A stretch of 64,000 nucleotides of DNA from Methylobacterium sp. Leaf91. GTDB taxonomy: Bacteria > Pseudomonadota > Alphaproteobacteria > Rhizobiales > Beijerinckiaceae. The notes under the pieces were generated by a model. The model was given only the letters and a program-made list of their open reading frames with translations. It ran no database searches and was not told the DNA's origin. The first letter of the stretch is position 1; each line of letters begins with the position of its first letter. Below are positions 16,076 through 25,683 of the stretch, one piece after another. The position numbers and the translations under genes were made by a program. The stretch is taken from assembly GCF_001422815.1 (NCBI RefSeq), contig NZ_LMMP01000049.1, positions 2,851-66,850 on the forward strand. Reading direction: 5' to 3'.

Positions 16076-17320
16076 ATGACGATGCTCTCGCTCCTGTCCC
16101 TCCGCGCCCGTATCGAGGCGGGAACGCTCACCCCCGCCCAGGCCATCGTGCGGACCCGGGACGCGATAGCGGAGCACGAACCGTCGGTCCGTGCCTTCGT
16201 GGCGACCGATGCAACCCCGCAAGTGTCCGATACGGGCCCGCTCGCCGGCATCGCGGTTGGCATCAAGGACATCATCGACACCGCGCACCTCCCGACGCAG
16301 ATGGGATCGTCGATCTATGCCGGTTGGCAGCCGCGCGCCGATGCGCCGATCGTGGCGCGTCTGAAGCGCCTCGGCGCCGTGCCCCTGGCCAAGACCACGA
16401 CGACCGCCTTCGCCTTCGTCGATCCCACGGAGACACGAAATCCCCGCGCGCCGGGCCGGACCCCGGGTGGATCGTCCGCAGGTTCGGCAGCGGCGGTGGC
16501 CGCCGGGATGCTGCCGCTGGCACTGGGAACACAGACAGGCGGCTCGGTGATCCGGCCAGCGGCCTTTTGCGGCGTGGTGGGCGTGAAACCCTCGTTCCGG
16601 CTGCTGCCGACGGTCGGCGTGAAGTGCTTCTCCTGGACCCTCGACACACTCGGCCTGTTCGCCGCGAGCGCAGCCGACGCCGCCCATGCCCTCGCCCTCA
16701 TCGCCGGCCGGCCGGAGATCGACGGGACGGGGCCGATTCCAAGGATCGGCCTCCTCGTTCCCGAGTATTGCGAGGCCGCCGAACCCGGCGCGCTGCAGGC
16801 TCTCGACCGGGCGCGGGTGATGGCGGAAGCGGCAGGTGCCGACATCCGCGACTTCGCGTTGCCCGACGAGTTCCGCCATGCCTTCGATGCGCACGCGACG
16901 ATCCAGGATTTCGAATCGGCGCAAGCCCTCGCCTGGGAATACGATACCCACCGCGATTCGCTGCCGCCGCTCCTGCGCGGCCATCTCGACACCGCCCGGA
17001 CCATCGAGGCCGCTACCTACGATGCCGCCCGGCGGGTGGCTCATCATGCGAGGCGCAGCCTGCGGGACATCCTGCGCGATTCCGATCTCGACATCCTTCT
17101 GACGGTCTCGGCCCCGGGCCGGGCGCCGGAGGGGTACGCCTCCACCGGGGATTCCCGCTTCAACCGGCTCTGGACGCTGATGGGAGTGCCCTGCGTCACC
17201 ATCCCCGTGCCGGGGGAGGGGGCCCCGCTCGGCGTGCAGATCATCGCCCGTTTCGGGGACGATGCTCGTGCACTCTCGGCCGCGAGGTTCCTGGAAAAGG
17301 CTTTCGCCAAGCAGTCATGA
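16076..17320 (+). CDS. Amidase (amidase signature family)
   Basis: 414 residues from the ATG at 16076. It hydrolyses a C-N amide bond in the cytoplasm. The full catalytic set is visible: Lys64 in VGIKDIID, the cis-Ser in PGGSSAGSAA (Ser133) and the nucleophile in GTQTGGSVIRP (Ser157), followed by the family block AAFCGVVGVKP. It is shorter than GatA, and no gatB or gatC is near, so a catabolic amidase is more likely than the tRNA amidotransferase. It is divergent from the GntR gene and lies in the same locus as the Liv-type importer and CE4 hydrolase. Substrate unknown. Confidence 0.9.
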   Translation: MTMLSLLSLRARIEAGTLTPAQAIVRTRDAIAEHEPSVRAFVATDATPQVSDTGPLAGIAVGIKDIIDTAHLPTQMGSSIYAGWQPRADAPIVARLKRLGAVPLAKTTTTAFAFVDPTETRNPRAPGRTPGGSSAGSAAAVAAGMLPLALGTQTGGSVIRPAAFCGVVGVKPSFRLLPTVGVKCFSWTLDTLGLFAASAADAAHALALIAGRPEIDGTGPIPRIGLLVPEYCEAAEPGALQALDRARVMAEAAGADIRDFALPDEFRHAFDAHATIQDFESAQALAWEYDTHRDSLPPLLRGHLDTARTIEAATYDAARRVAHHARRSLRDILRDSDLDILLTVSAPGRAPEGYASTGDSRFNRLWTLMGVPCVTIPVPGEGAPLGVQIIARFGDDARALSAARFLEKAFAKQS

Positions 17321-17506
17321 CGGCAGCCCGGTTGCCCGGCTGCCGTCGCAAGTCTGCGACTCGGATGATCGAAGCTCAGGCCAGCGCTAAACCTCTATTG
17401 ATCGTGCGTCATGAAAAGGCCGGCGTCTTAGAGAAGAGACAAGCGCGGCGGCTTCGCTTCGCCTGGGTCGTCCAGACTTCTCCGCTGAACGGTGAGCTAC
17501 GTTTCC

Positions 17507-18700
17507 ATGCGCCTGCTTCAGCTTCTCTCGATCCTCATGCTCTTGGCATTGTCCTCGACGGCTCGGGCGGTTGAGGCGCCGCCGGTGAGCGGCGCAACCG
17601 CGCCAGCCCCGGCAGTGACCATCGTGCCGGCCGCCGGCCGGGAGATCGTCGAGCAGGCCGTGGTCACCGGCACGCTCGTCCCGCGCGACGAGATCTTGGT
17701 GGCGCCTGAGATCGAGGGCTACCGCATCACGGAATTGCTGGTGGAGGAGGGAGCAGAGGTCACGAAGGGCCAGGTCCTGGCCCGGCTCTCGTTGGAGATG
17801 ATCGCCACGCAGGAGGCGGCCAACGCCGCCGCCGTCGCCAAGGCTCACGCGGCCATCGTTCAGGCACGTAGCCAGATCGTCCAGTCCGAGGCCGCGCAGA
17901 TCGAGGCCAACCTCGCGCTGGAACGCGCCCGCTCCCTCATCAAGACCGGGAACGCCACGGCGGCGGTGCTGGAGCAGCGGGTCTCGGCAGCCCAAGGCGG
18001 CGAAGGCCGGCTCGCCGCGGCGAAGGGCGGCTTGCAACTCGCCGAGGCCGATCTCTCGGCGGCGCGGGCGCAGAGCAACGAGATCGCGCTCAAGCGCGCG
18101 CGCACCGACATCAAGGCACCCGACGGAGGCATCGTCAGCCGCCGCACCGCCCGGATCGGCGCGGCGGCGACGTCCACGGGCGAACCGTTGTTCCGGCTTA
18201 TCGCGCGCGGCGAGATCGAACTCGAAGGCGAAGTGCCGGAAACCTGGATGCCCCGGATCAAGCGCGGCAACATCGTGCGCCTCGAAGCGGACCAGGGGCG
18301 AATCGTGACGGGCAAGGTCCGACGGATCGACCCCGAGATCGACCGGCTGACGCGCCTCGGCAAGATCCGTATCAGCCTCGACCGCGACCCGGCCCTGCGC
18401 ATCGGCGCCTTCGCGCGCGGCAAGGTCGAGGTGGCGCGGCGCGATTCCGTGGCCGTCCCCCTCTCCGCGGTACTCTACGGGATCGATGGCTCGGCCCTCG
18501 TCTACGTGGTGAATGACGGCACGGTGGAGGCCCGCAAGGTCGTCTCCGGCCTCGCGGCGGACGGGTTCATGGAAATCCGCGAGGGGTTGAAATCCGGTGA
18601 GGCCGTCGTCGCGCGGGCCAGCAGCTTCCTTCGCCATGGCGACCGGGTCAGACCGGTGCAGCCGAAAGCCGAAGCCGCCGCCTCCGTGACGTCGCGCTGA
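17507..18700 (+). CDS. RND efflux periplasmic adaptor (second pair)
   Basis: 397 residues from the ATG at 17507, which begins a good signal peptide (MRLLQLLSILMLLALSSTARA); the GTG at 17492 adds only five residues. There is no lipobox Cys, unlike the first adaptor, so it is likely a cleaved periplasmic protein. Domains: lipoyl half (EGYRITELLVEEGAEVTKGQVLA, about residues 71-93), a long Ala/Gln/Glu coiled-coil hairpin (about 95-190), second lipoyl half (IKAPDGGIVSRRTARIG), beta-barrel and C-terminal domains. The pump gene starts 19 bases after its stop, so they form an operon. Confidence 0.9.
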   Translation: MRLLQLLSILMLLALSSTARAVEAPPVSGATAPAPAVTIVPAAGREIVEQAVVTGTLVPRDEILVAPEIEGYRITELLVEEGAEVTKGQVLARLSLEMIATQEAANAAAVAKAHAAIVQARSQIVQSEAAQIEANLALERARSLIKTGNATAAVLEQRVSAAQGGEGRLAAAKGGLQLAEADLSAARAQSNEIALKRARTDIKAPDGGIVSRRTARIGAAATSTGEPLFRLIARGEIELEGEVPETWMPRIKRGNIVRLEADQGRIVTGKVRRIDPEIDRLTRLGKIRISLDRDPALRIGAFARGKVEVARRDSVAVPLSAVLYGIDGSALVYVVNDGTVEARKVVSGLAADGFMEIREGLKSGEAVVARASSFLRHGDRVRPVQPKAEAAASVTSR

Positions 18701-18719
18701 GAATCGGACCCGTCAGCCC

Positions 18720-21700
18720 ATGCGCCTCAACATCTCAGCCTGGGCGATCCGCAAGCCGATCACCTCGATCGTGCTGTTCCTCGTCCTGATGATCCTCGGG
18801 CTCGTCAGCTTCCGCTCGCTGCCGATCACGCAATTCCCGAACATCGACATCCCGATCGTGGCGATCCAGGTCACCCAGGCCGGCGCGGCTCCCTCCGAGC
18901 TGCAGACCCAGGTGACGAAGGTGGTGGAGGATGCGGTCGCCGGGGTGAAGGGCGTCAAGCACATCATCTCGACGATCTCGGAAGGCGTCTCGGCTACCAC
19001 CATCGAGTTCCGCCTCGAAGTGAACGTGGACCGCGCCGTCAATGACGTGAAGGACGCCATCGCCAAGGTGCGGGTGACGCTTCCGCGCACCATCGACGAG
19101 CCGATCATCAGCCGCGTCGAGATCGCCGGCCTGCCGATCATGGTCTACGGCGCCTCGGCGCCGGCGATGACGCCGGAAGACTTGTCCTGGCTCATCGACG
19201 ACGTGATCGCCCGGCAGGTCCAGGGCGTGAAAGGCGTCGGCGGAGTCGAGCGTCTGGGCGGTGTCGCTCGCGAGATCCGTGTGACACTCAAACCCGACCG
19301 GCTCCTGGCACTTGGCATCACCGCGGCGGACGTGAACCGCCAGCTCCGACTCACCTCGGCCGACATGGCGGGCGGGCGCGGCGAACTCGGCGGCCAGGAA
19401 CAATCGATCCGAACGCTGGCCGGCGCCGCCAGCCTCGATACCCTGGCCCAGACCTCGATCGTCGTACCGGGCAACCGCAAGGTCCGCCTGGACGAGTTGG
19501 CGACGCTGGTGGACGGGTCGGAGGAGCCGCGCACCTTCGCACGCTTCAATGGCGAGCCCGTCGTCGCCTTCGCGATCTCGCGTGCGACGGGCGCCAGCGA
19601 TGCCGAGGTCGCCAGCGCGGTGGCTCGCAAGATCGCCGATCTCGCGGCGAAGAATCCCGGTGTCCGGTTCGACCTAATCGACACCTCCGTCATCAACACG
19701 GTGGGCAACTACCATTCGGCGATGCTGAGCCTCATCGAAGGCGCGGCGCTGGCCGTCATCGTCGTGTTCCTGTTCCTGCGGGACTGGCGGGCGACGCTCA
19801 TCGCCTCCATCGCGCTGCCGCTCTCGGTGCTGCCGACCTTCTGGGTGATGAGTACCCTCGGCTTCTCGCTCAATGCCGTCAGCCTGCTGGCCATCACCCT
19901 CGTGACGGGCATTCTGGTGGACGATGCCATCGTGGAGATCGAGAACATCGTCCGCCACATGCGGATGGGTAAATCCGCCTACCGGGCGGCCCTCGAAGCC
20001 GCCGACGAGATCGGCCTCGCGGTCATCGCGATCACCGCCACGATCATCGCTATCTTCGCACCCGTCTCCTTCATGAGCGGCATCGCCGGTCAGTATTTCA
20101 AACAGTTCGGCCTCACCATCGCGGCGGCCGTGTTCATGTCCCTGCTGGTGGCCCGCCTCATCACGCCGCTGCTCGCCGCCTATTTCTTGCGCGATCACGG
20201 TCCCGACCACGAGCGCGAGGGGCCTGTGATGCGGGCCTATACCCGCGTGGTCGCGTGGTCCGTCAGGCATAAATACGTCACGCTGGTCGTCGGCCTCGCG
20301 TGCTTTGCCGGGTCGATCATGTCCACCGGGCTGCTGCCCGCCGGCTTCCTTCCCGCAGAGGATGCGGCACGAACGATCTTCGTCGTGGAATTGCCGCCCG
20401 GTGCCCGCCTCGCCGACACCACCCGCGTCACGGACGGCATCGTCGACAAGATCAGGGCGCTGCCTGAAGTCCGCAGCGTATTCGTGGATGGCGGCCGCCA
20501 GTTGCCGGCCAAGAAGGAGGTGCGGCTCGCGAGCTTCACCATCAACCTGACGCCGAAGAACGCCCGTCATCGCACGCAGAAGCAGCTCGACCGGATCATC
20601 GGTGCGATTCTGCGAGAGGAGCCGGACATCCGGTTCTGGTCGCTGCGAGACAGCGGGCAGCGCGATCTCGCGCTCATCATTTCGGGGCCGGACCTGCGCC
20701 TCGTCTCGGAGACGGCGGCGCAGTTGCAGCGTGAGGCGGCCACCGTGCCCCACCTCGTCAACGTACTCTCCACGGCACCGCTCGACCGTACCGAGATCCG
20801 CATCCGCCCCAAAGCCGGCGTCGCCGCCGATCTCGGTGTCTCCACGGACCTCATCGCCGAGACCGTGCGGGTGGGGACGATCGGCGACATCGGCGCCAAC
20901 CTCGCCAAGTTCAACGCCGTCGACCGGCAGGTGCCGATACGGGTGCAGCTGCCCCTCGCCCTGCGCGGAGACCTGTCCCAGTTGGAGAGCCTGAAAGTCC
21001 CGGTGAAGGGGGGCGCCTCCGTTCCGCTCTCCACGGTGGCCGATCTCAGCCTCGGTCGCGGTCCCACGGCGATCGACCGTTACGACCGCTCGATCCGCGT
21101 GGCCCTGGAGGCCGACATGGAGGGCTCGGACGCGCTGGGCACCCTGATCGAAGCCGTGATGGCGCTGCCGACCGCGCAGAACCTGCCGCCGGGCGTGAGC
21201 ATCAGCCAGACCGGCGATGCGGAAATCATGGGCGAGGTGTTCGAAGGGTTCGCCCTCGCCATGGGTGCGGGACTGATGATGGTCTTCGGCGTTCTGGTGC
21301 TGCTGTTCGGAAACTTCCTGCAGCCGCTCACCATCCTGTTCTCGCTCCCTCTCTCCATCGGGGGAGCGATCCTCGGTCTCTTGATCTTCCACATGCCGAT
21401 CTCAATGCCGGTGGTCATCGGCATCCTGATGCTCATGGGCGTGGTCACCAAGAACGCGATCATGCTGGTGGATTTCGCCATCGAGGAAATGGCGCGGGGC
21501 GTGGATCGCGCCACCGCGATCATCGATGCGGGGCGTAAGCGCGCCCGCCCCATCGTCATGACCACCATCGCCATGGCGGCGGGCATGGTGCCGTCGGCCA
21601 TGGCGCTCGGCATCGGTGGCGAATTCCGCGCGCCGATGGCCGTCGCGGTCATCGGCGGCCTCATCGTCTCGACCGGCCTGTCGCTGATCTTCGTGCCGGC

Positions 21701-21857
21701 CATCTTCGTCCTGGTCGACGACCTGTCTCGCCTTTTCGTCCGACTCTTCGGCCGTTTCATCGGGCGGAAGGACGAACCCACCGAGGGGGTATTCGCCCTG
21801 CCGGCCACACTGGCCAATGACGGAAAGGGCTTTCCGTCACGCTCCGCGGCCGAGTAG
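18720..21857 (+). CDS. RND efflux pump, AcrB/HAE1-type permease (second pair)
   Basis: 1045 residues with the canonical layout: TM1 (SAWAIRKPITSIVLFLVLMI), periplasmic porter loop, TM2-6 with the proton-relay aspartates (GILVDDAIVEIEN, Asp401-Asp402), second loop, TM8-12 (family block GVVTKNAIMLVDFAIE). It would export hydrophobic compounds out of the inner membrane and periplasm. It differs widely from the pump at 1925-5032, so the two are not recent duplicates. There is no outer-membrane channel gene next to it. It converges with the FliO-like gene, 9 bases between stops. Confidence 0.93.
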   Translation: MRLNISAWAIRKPITSIVLFLVLMILGLVSFRSLPITQFPNIDIPIVAIQVTQAGAAPSELQTQVTKVVEDAVAGVKGVKHIISTISEGVSATTIEFRLEVNVDRAVNDVKDAIAKVRVTLPRTIDEPIISRVEIAGLPIMVYGASAPAMTPEDLSWLIDDVIARQVQGVKGVGGVERLGGVAREIRVTLKPDRLLALGITAADVNRQLRLTSADMAGGRGELGGQEQSIRTLAGAASLDTLAQTSIVVPGNRKVRLDELATLVDGSEEPRTFARFNGEPVVAFAISRATGASDAEVASAVARKIADLAAKNPGVRFDLIDTSVINTVGNYHSAMLSLIEGAALAVIVVFLFLRDWRATLIASIALPLSVLPTFWVMSTLGFSLNAVSLLAITLVTGILVDDAIVEIENIVRHMRMGKSAYRAALEAADEIGLAVIAITATIIAIFAPVSFMSGIAGQYFKQFGLTIAAAVFMSLLVARLITPLLAAYFLRDHGPDHEREGPVMRAYTRVVAWSVRHKYVTLVVGLACFAGSIMSTGLLPAGFLPAEDAARTIFVVELPPGARLADTTRVTDGIVDKIRALPEVRSVFVDGGRQLPAKKEVRLASFTINLTPKNARHRTQKQLDRIIGAILREEPDIRFWSLRDSGQRDLALIISGPDLRLVSETAAQLQREAATVPHLVNVLSTAPLDRTEIRIRPKAGVAADLGVSTDLIAETVRVGTIGDIGANLAKFNAVDRQVPIRVQLPLALRGDLSQLESLKVPVKGGASVPLSTVADLSLGRGPTAIDRYDRSIRVALEADMEGSDALGTLIEAVMALPTAQNLPPGVSISQTGDAEIMGEVFEGFALAMGAGLMMVFGVLVLLFGNFLQPLTILFSLPLSIGGAILGLLIFHMPISMPVVIGILMLMGVVTKNAIMLVDFAIEEMARGVDRATAIIDAGRKRARPIVMTTIAMAAGMVPSAMALGIGGEFRAPMAVAVIGGLIVSTGLSLIFVPAIFVLVDDLSRLFVRLFGRFIGRKDEPTEGVFALPATLANDGKGFPSRSAAE

Positions 21858-21866
21858 GCGCTGGTC

Positions 21867-23276
21867 TCAGCCCTTCCTATCGAGCGGACGCCCCAGCAGC
21901 CGCGCGAACTCGGCCTCGATCTCCTCCACTGAGAATGGATTCTGTGCGGCGGGAGGGGCGCGACGCGGGGCCAGCGGCTCCTTGCTCGCCGGTTCCCGAG
22001 CGGCTGGGAGAGGAGGTGGTGGTGCCGGCAAGAATACTTCCGGTTCGCTTTTGTCCTGACCGTCGGGAGCAGACTCACTCGGAACGGGCTCGTCCCGGCT
22101 CGGCTTCACCGTCGATGGATCGGCCTTGGGAGGCACGGCGGCCTGCGGCGGTTCGGCGTCTGCGGGCTCGGCCATGGCGGCCGCAATCGGATCCACCGGC
22201 CGATCAGGGGCGGATTTCTCTGTCTTCATCGGATCGAGAACCGGCTCAGGCCTCGGCGCAGGCTTGGGCTCCGCCAGCGGCGTGGATGCCTTCGGCGGCA
22301 CGGCCTGCGGCGACGGAGAAATTGCGGCGGATGGCCGGCGAAGAGCCTCTTCGAGCTGCCTTGCCATGTCGGACAGGATCGCCGCGTCCACCGGACGGGA
22401 ACTCGTCGGCCGCGCCAACGGCGGCGGAACGGCGGGAACCTGCTCGACCATCGGGGCGGGTTTCGCCGTGGGTTGTGGACGCATCGGCGGCTCGGTGCGC
22501 GCAGGCTCGGTCACCGGTGGCGCGACCGGGGTCGGGGGGGCTTCAACGACCTCGTTGGCATTCGGTGTTGCCGCGGCGGGCACAGGCGGTTCATCGGCCA
22601 CATCCGAGCGTGCCTCCGTGGGGCGCTGACGGTCGGGGGCTTCGGCCTTGAGGTTCGCGAGCGGCGGCGGATTCCGACGGGCCGCCTTTGCGGCGATGAT
22701 GTCGGCTTTGCTGGGCTTCGGAGCGGTCTTCGGCTCTTCGGGAGCATCGCCGCGCGGCTTGGGCATTGCCGCCAGTTCCGGCGCCGCTGCCGGTGAACTC
22801 GGCTCGCTGTAGGCCTGAGCTTTCGAGACTTGAGATTGGGGTGTCGGCGGCTGCAGATCCGGCACTTGAAAGACCGGCGCCTGGAACATCGGAGGCTCGG
22901 TCGGCCGCGCAGGCTCGAAGGTCGACTCCTCCTGGAGCGGCTCGACCTTGGCCACTTCGTCGACAGGGAGGCGGGCGCCGGCGCCGCGATGGATGTTGCG
23001 TTCTACGATGACGTCGTTGGGGCCACCGACGAGAAGCAGATGCTCGACATTGTCCCGGCGCAGCAGGATCAGTTGCCGCTGCCTGTCGAGTTCGTAGATA
23101 TCGACGATACCGAGGCGGGGCTGTCGTCCGCGGGGGCCGGATTTGGCCAACGCCATGCCCCTTCCCGAGAATCGCCGGAAGACCAGCACGATCGCGGCCA
23201 GCACGGCGAAGATGACGGCGAAGATGATCAGGAACTGGAGCGGAAACGAGCCGTCCGAATTAAAGAACGCTGACAA
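21867..23276 (-). CDS. FliO-like flagellar export protein with long Pro/Ala-rich tail
   Basis: 469 residues. One transmembrane helix near the N-terminus (LQFLIIFAVIFAVLAAIVLVF, about 13-33) is followed by a FliO-like cytoplasmic domain (RQPRLGIVDIYELDRQRQ, LLRRDNVEHLLLVGGPNDVIVE, to about residue 95). FliO helps assemble the FliP ring of the flagellar export gate. FliO is usually 100-150 residues; here about 350 extra residues of low-complexity Pro/Ala/Glu sequence follow, with a short helical end (FSVEEIEAEFARLLGRPL). It is 9 kb away from the flagellar operon and alone, so a general membrane role cannot be excluded. Confidence 0.75.
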   Translation of the reverse strand: MSAFFNSDGSFPLQFLIIFAVIFAVLAAIVLVFRRFSGRGMALAKSGPRGRQPRLGIVDIYELDRQRQLILLRRDNVEHLLLVGGPNDVIVERNIHRGAGARLPVDEVAKVEPLQEESTFEPARPTEPPMFQAPVFQVPDLQPPTPQSQVSKAQAYSEPSSPAAAPELAAMPKPRGDAPEEPKTAPKPSKADIIAAKAARRNPPPLANLKAEAPDRQRPTEARSDVADEPPVPAAATPNANEVVEAPPTPVAPPVTEPARTEPPMRPQPTAKPAPMVEQVPAVPPPLARPTSSRPVDAAILSDMARQLEEALRRPSAAISPSPQAVPPKASTPLAEPKPAPRPEPVLDPMKTEKSAPDRPVDPIAAAMAEPADAEPPQAAVPPKADPSTVKPSRDEPVPSESAPDGQDKSEPEVFLPAPPPPLPAAREPASKEPLAPRRAPPAAQNPFSVEEIEAEFARLLGRPLDRKG

Positions 23277-23943
23277 GATCGGGCTCTTTCGGGTTTCTGG
23301 CCGAGGCCATACGCACAGGTTGTCCTGATATCACGCTTGGGGCGGTCACAGGCAATAACGTTAAGATTTCGTTTACGGTAACTCGTTGATTTGGTTAACG
23401 CACGTTCCCCTGCTCGCTGAAATTGCAGGAATGCCGTTGCCCACAGAAAAAGCCCGGCACGCGATAATCGCGGTAGGGCCAAGAGCAACCGGGACCGCCA
23501 GCGACCAGTGTTATATGACGTGTATGACCGAGCTTATAGAAATGCTTGGTCACCCAAGAAGCGAGCGATCGCACGAGCTCAAGCAGCTGAGCGGCAACAC
23601 GCCAGTGATCGCGTGCTTGGCGAGCATATTGTTAAGGTCGCTGGAATTATTATGCCCATATAGCCAGTCGTCGATGACCGGTGAGGCGTTCATCTGAAAC
23701 AAAAAGCCCGCCACGGCATGAGCCGGGCGGGCGAAGTCCGTTCAGGGGAGGAACACGAGGTCATGCCCAGGAGGCCGTACTAGTTCCGACTTGGTGCGAT
23801 CCTGTACAGAGGAGAAATCAGCTCAGAGAGGTCTGTAGGTCGATCGCGCACCCCGCTACCGGCAAGTCGCCGCCTCACGGAACTCGTCCAGCCCCACAGT
23901 GACGTGTCGGCCGTTTTCGACGATGCCGGGATGTGCCGCCCGC
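23277..23943. other. Gene-poor stretch
   Basis: 667 bases without a convincing gene. A plus-strand frame of 103 codons (23386-23697) has poor composition and no good start. The segment about 23330-23400 is AT-rich and is the likely promoter zone of the FliO-like gene. A hairpin at 23706-23732 is listed separately. Confidence 0.45.
23706..23732 (-). terminator. Rho-independent terminator, minus strand
   Basis: GCCCGCC (23706-23712) and GGCGGGC (23726-23732) form a stem, with CGGC/GCCG pairing further in. Read on the minus strand it is followed by TTTTTG. The nearest upstream minus-strand gene is the SDR oxidoreductase, 212 bases away. Confidence 0.65.
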
Positions 23944-24822
23944 CTAGAACATGGGAGTGCCCCCTGTCACCGGCACCAACGCGCCGGACATGTAGCTGCC
24001 CTCGCGCGAAGCCAGAAGGACATAGGCCGGCGCGAGCTCGGCAGGCTGACCCGCTCGGCCAAGGGGGGTGTCCTCTCCGAGCTTCTCGATCTGCTCCGGG
24101 CTTTTCACGATGGGTTGGATGGGTGTCCAGATCGGGCCGGGCGCCACGCAATTCACCCGAATACCCTTGGGGGCGAGCAAGTTCGACAAGCCAATGGTGA
24201 GGCTCGCGATGGCGCCCTTTGTCGCTGCGTAGATCAGCATCGTCTTATCGGCGATCTTGGCCTGCTGACTGGTCGAATTGACGATCGCGGAGCCGGGTTT
24301 CATGTGAGGTACCGCCGCTTGGCAGAGGTAGTACATGGCGAACACATTGGCTCTGAACGACCCTTCGAGATCCTCCGACGTCACGTCGTCGAGATCTTCG
24401 TTGACCGTCTGCGCAGCTGCGTTGTTCACCAGGATGTCGATGCCACCCAGCGCTTCGACGGTGCGAGCGACGAGTTCACGGCAATGCGCCTCGTCGCGTA
24501 GATCGCCCGGCAGCAACAGAGCACGCCGGTCGGCCTTCTCGATCCACCGAGCGGTCTCCTCCGCATCGGACTGCTCAACCGGCAGGTAGGAGATTGCGAC
24601 ATCCGCTCCTTCACGGGCATAGGCGATCGCCACCGCGCGACCAATTCCGCTGTCGCCCCCCGTGATCAAGGCGACCTTGCCGATCAACAATCCCTTGCCG
24701 ACATAACTCTCCTCACCATGGTCCGGCACGGGTGTCATCTTCGAGGTCAAGCCAGGTCGTTCCTGCTGCTGGTCTCCGGGGAAAGGCGGGCGGGGGCCGG
24801 CGGTGCGTGGGTCTGAGGTCAT
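23944..24822 (-). CDS. SDR-family oxidoreductase (general stress protein 39-like)
   Basis: 292 residues. A hydrophilic N-terminal extension of about 45 residues (PPFPGDQQQERPG...) precedes the Rossmann domain, as in the YhdF/YghA/GSP39 group of SDRs. NAD(P) motif GGDSGIG (about 55-61), NNAA motif (about 133-136), active-site Ser in NSTSQQ, and the YxxxK pair as YAATK are all present. It reduces or oxidises an unknown aldehyde/ketone; homologues are stress-induced. It is divergent from the SRAP gene with a 71-base shared promoter gap. Confidence 0.9.
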   Translation of the reverse strand: MTSDPRTAGPRPPFPGDQQQERPGLTSKMTPVPDHGEESYVGKGLLIGKVALITGGDSGIGRAVAIAYAREGADVAISYLPVEQSDAEETARWIEKADRRALLLPGDLRDEAHCRELVARTVEALGGIDILVNNAAAQTVNEDLDDVTSEDLEGSFRANVFAMYYLCQAAVPHMKPGSAIVNSTSQQAKIADKTMLIYAATKGAIASLTIGLSNLLAPKGIRVNCVAPGPIWTPIQPIVKSPEQIEKLGEDTPLGRAGQPAELAPAYVLLASREGSYMSGALVPVTGGTPMF

Positions 24823-24893
24823 CGTCTGTCCTTCCGAGGGCCTCGGCTAACGTGACAGAAGGCCGTTCGTAGCTGCGGCAGAATGGTGCTGGA

Positions 24894-25547
24894 ATGTGCA
24901 ACCTCTACAGCCTCATCACTTCGCAGGCAGACATCCGTAAAGCATTCGGCGTTGCGGAGGATCGCGCCGGAAACCTCCCGAGGATGCCGGGCATCTTCCC
25001 CGACCAGATGGCGCCCATCGTACGGATCGAGGATGGCAGGCAGGCCCTCGAGATGTTTCGATGGGGCATCCCAGGTCCGAAGCAGTACGGCGAGAATCCG
25101 GTCACAAACGTCCGGAACGTGAAGAGCCCGCACTGGCGGCCCTGGCTGAAGCCGGAATACCGCTGTCTCGTCCCGGTCTCCTCTTTCAGCGAGTACGCGG
25201 ACACCAAGCCGAAGAAGACGCCCACGTGGTTCGCCCTCGATGACGACCGTCCGCTCTTCGCCTTCGCCGGCATCTGGCGTCCCTGGACCGGCGTGCGCGG
25301 TACCAAGGCCGAGAACCCCGACCGCGAGGAAGCCGAGCACCGGCTGTTCTCGTTTCTCACGACAGAGGCCAATGGGATCGTCGGCCCGGTTCACCCGAAG
25401 GCCATGCCGGTCCTGTTGACGACATCGGAGGAGTGGCGGACGTGGCTCGAGGCGCCGACCGAGATCGCCCTCGAGCTACAGCGCCCGCTGCCCGACACCA
25501 TGATGAAGGTTGTGGCGGCCGGAGCCCGGCGTGATCCGGCAGAATGA
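24894..25547 (+). CDS. SRAP/HMCES-type abasic-site shielding protein (YedK family)
   Basis: 217 residues starting MCNLYS: after Met removal Cys2 becomes N-terminal and forms the thiazolidine link to abasic sites in single-stranded DNA. The family's other active positions are recognisable: the Asn in VTNVRNVKSP, the Glu in VSSFSEYA (usually FYEW) and the His in GPVHPKAMPVLL (usually HxRMP; here Lys replaces Arg). It acts in replication-coupled DNA protection. No LexA box is evident in the 71-base gap before it. Confidence 0.92.
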   Translation: MCNLYSLITSQADIRKAFGVAEDRAGNLPRMPGIFPDQMAPIVRIEDGRQALEMFRWGIPGPKQYGENPVTNVRNVKSPHWRPWLKPEYRCLVPVSSFSEYADTKPKKTPTWFALDDDRPLFAFAGIWRPWTGVRGTKAENPDREEAEHRLFSFLTTEANGIVGPVHPKAMPVLLTTSEEWRTWLEAPTEIALELQRPLPDTMMKVVAAGARRDPAE

Positions 25548-25683
25548 CTATCGCGCGCCGGTTGTCTCAGTCCTGTAAACAGATCCGTCGCGATATGAAT
25601 CTAAACGAGCCGGTGCATTGCATGCACAGGTTGAGAAGCGAGAGACAGCCGGAGCGAGCCGACCTATTTGTGGGGGCCCTTGG

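Noticed and set aside
15032..17047. A 671-codon minus-strand frame covering the amidase gene and the GntR gene
   Set aside because: Only its last 242 codons look like protein (GntR/FCD); the rest is Arg/Gly-rich antisense of the amidase.
15125..17320. A 731-codon plus-strand frame ending with the amidase
   Set aside because: The first 317 codons are antisense of the GntR gene; the amidase family start is at 16076.
19674..21392. A 572-codon minus-strand frame inside the second RND pump gene
   Set aside because: Low-complexity His/Asp/Arg/Glu composition typical of antisense in GC-rich DNA; the sense frame is a full RND pump.
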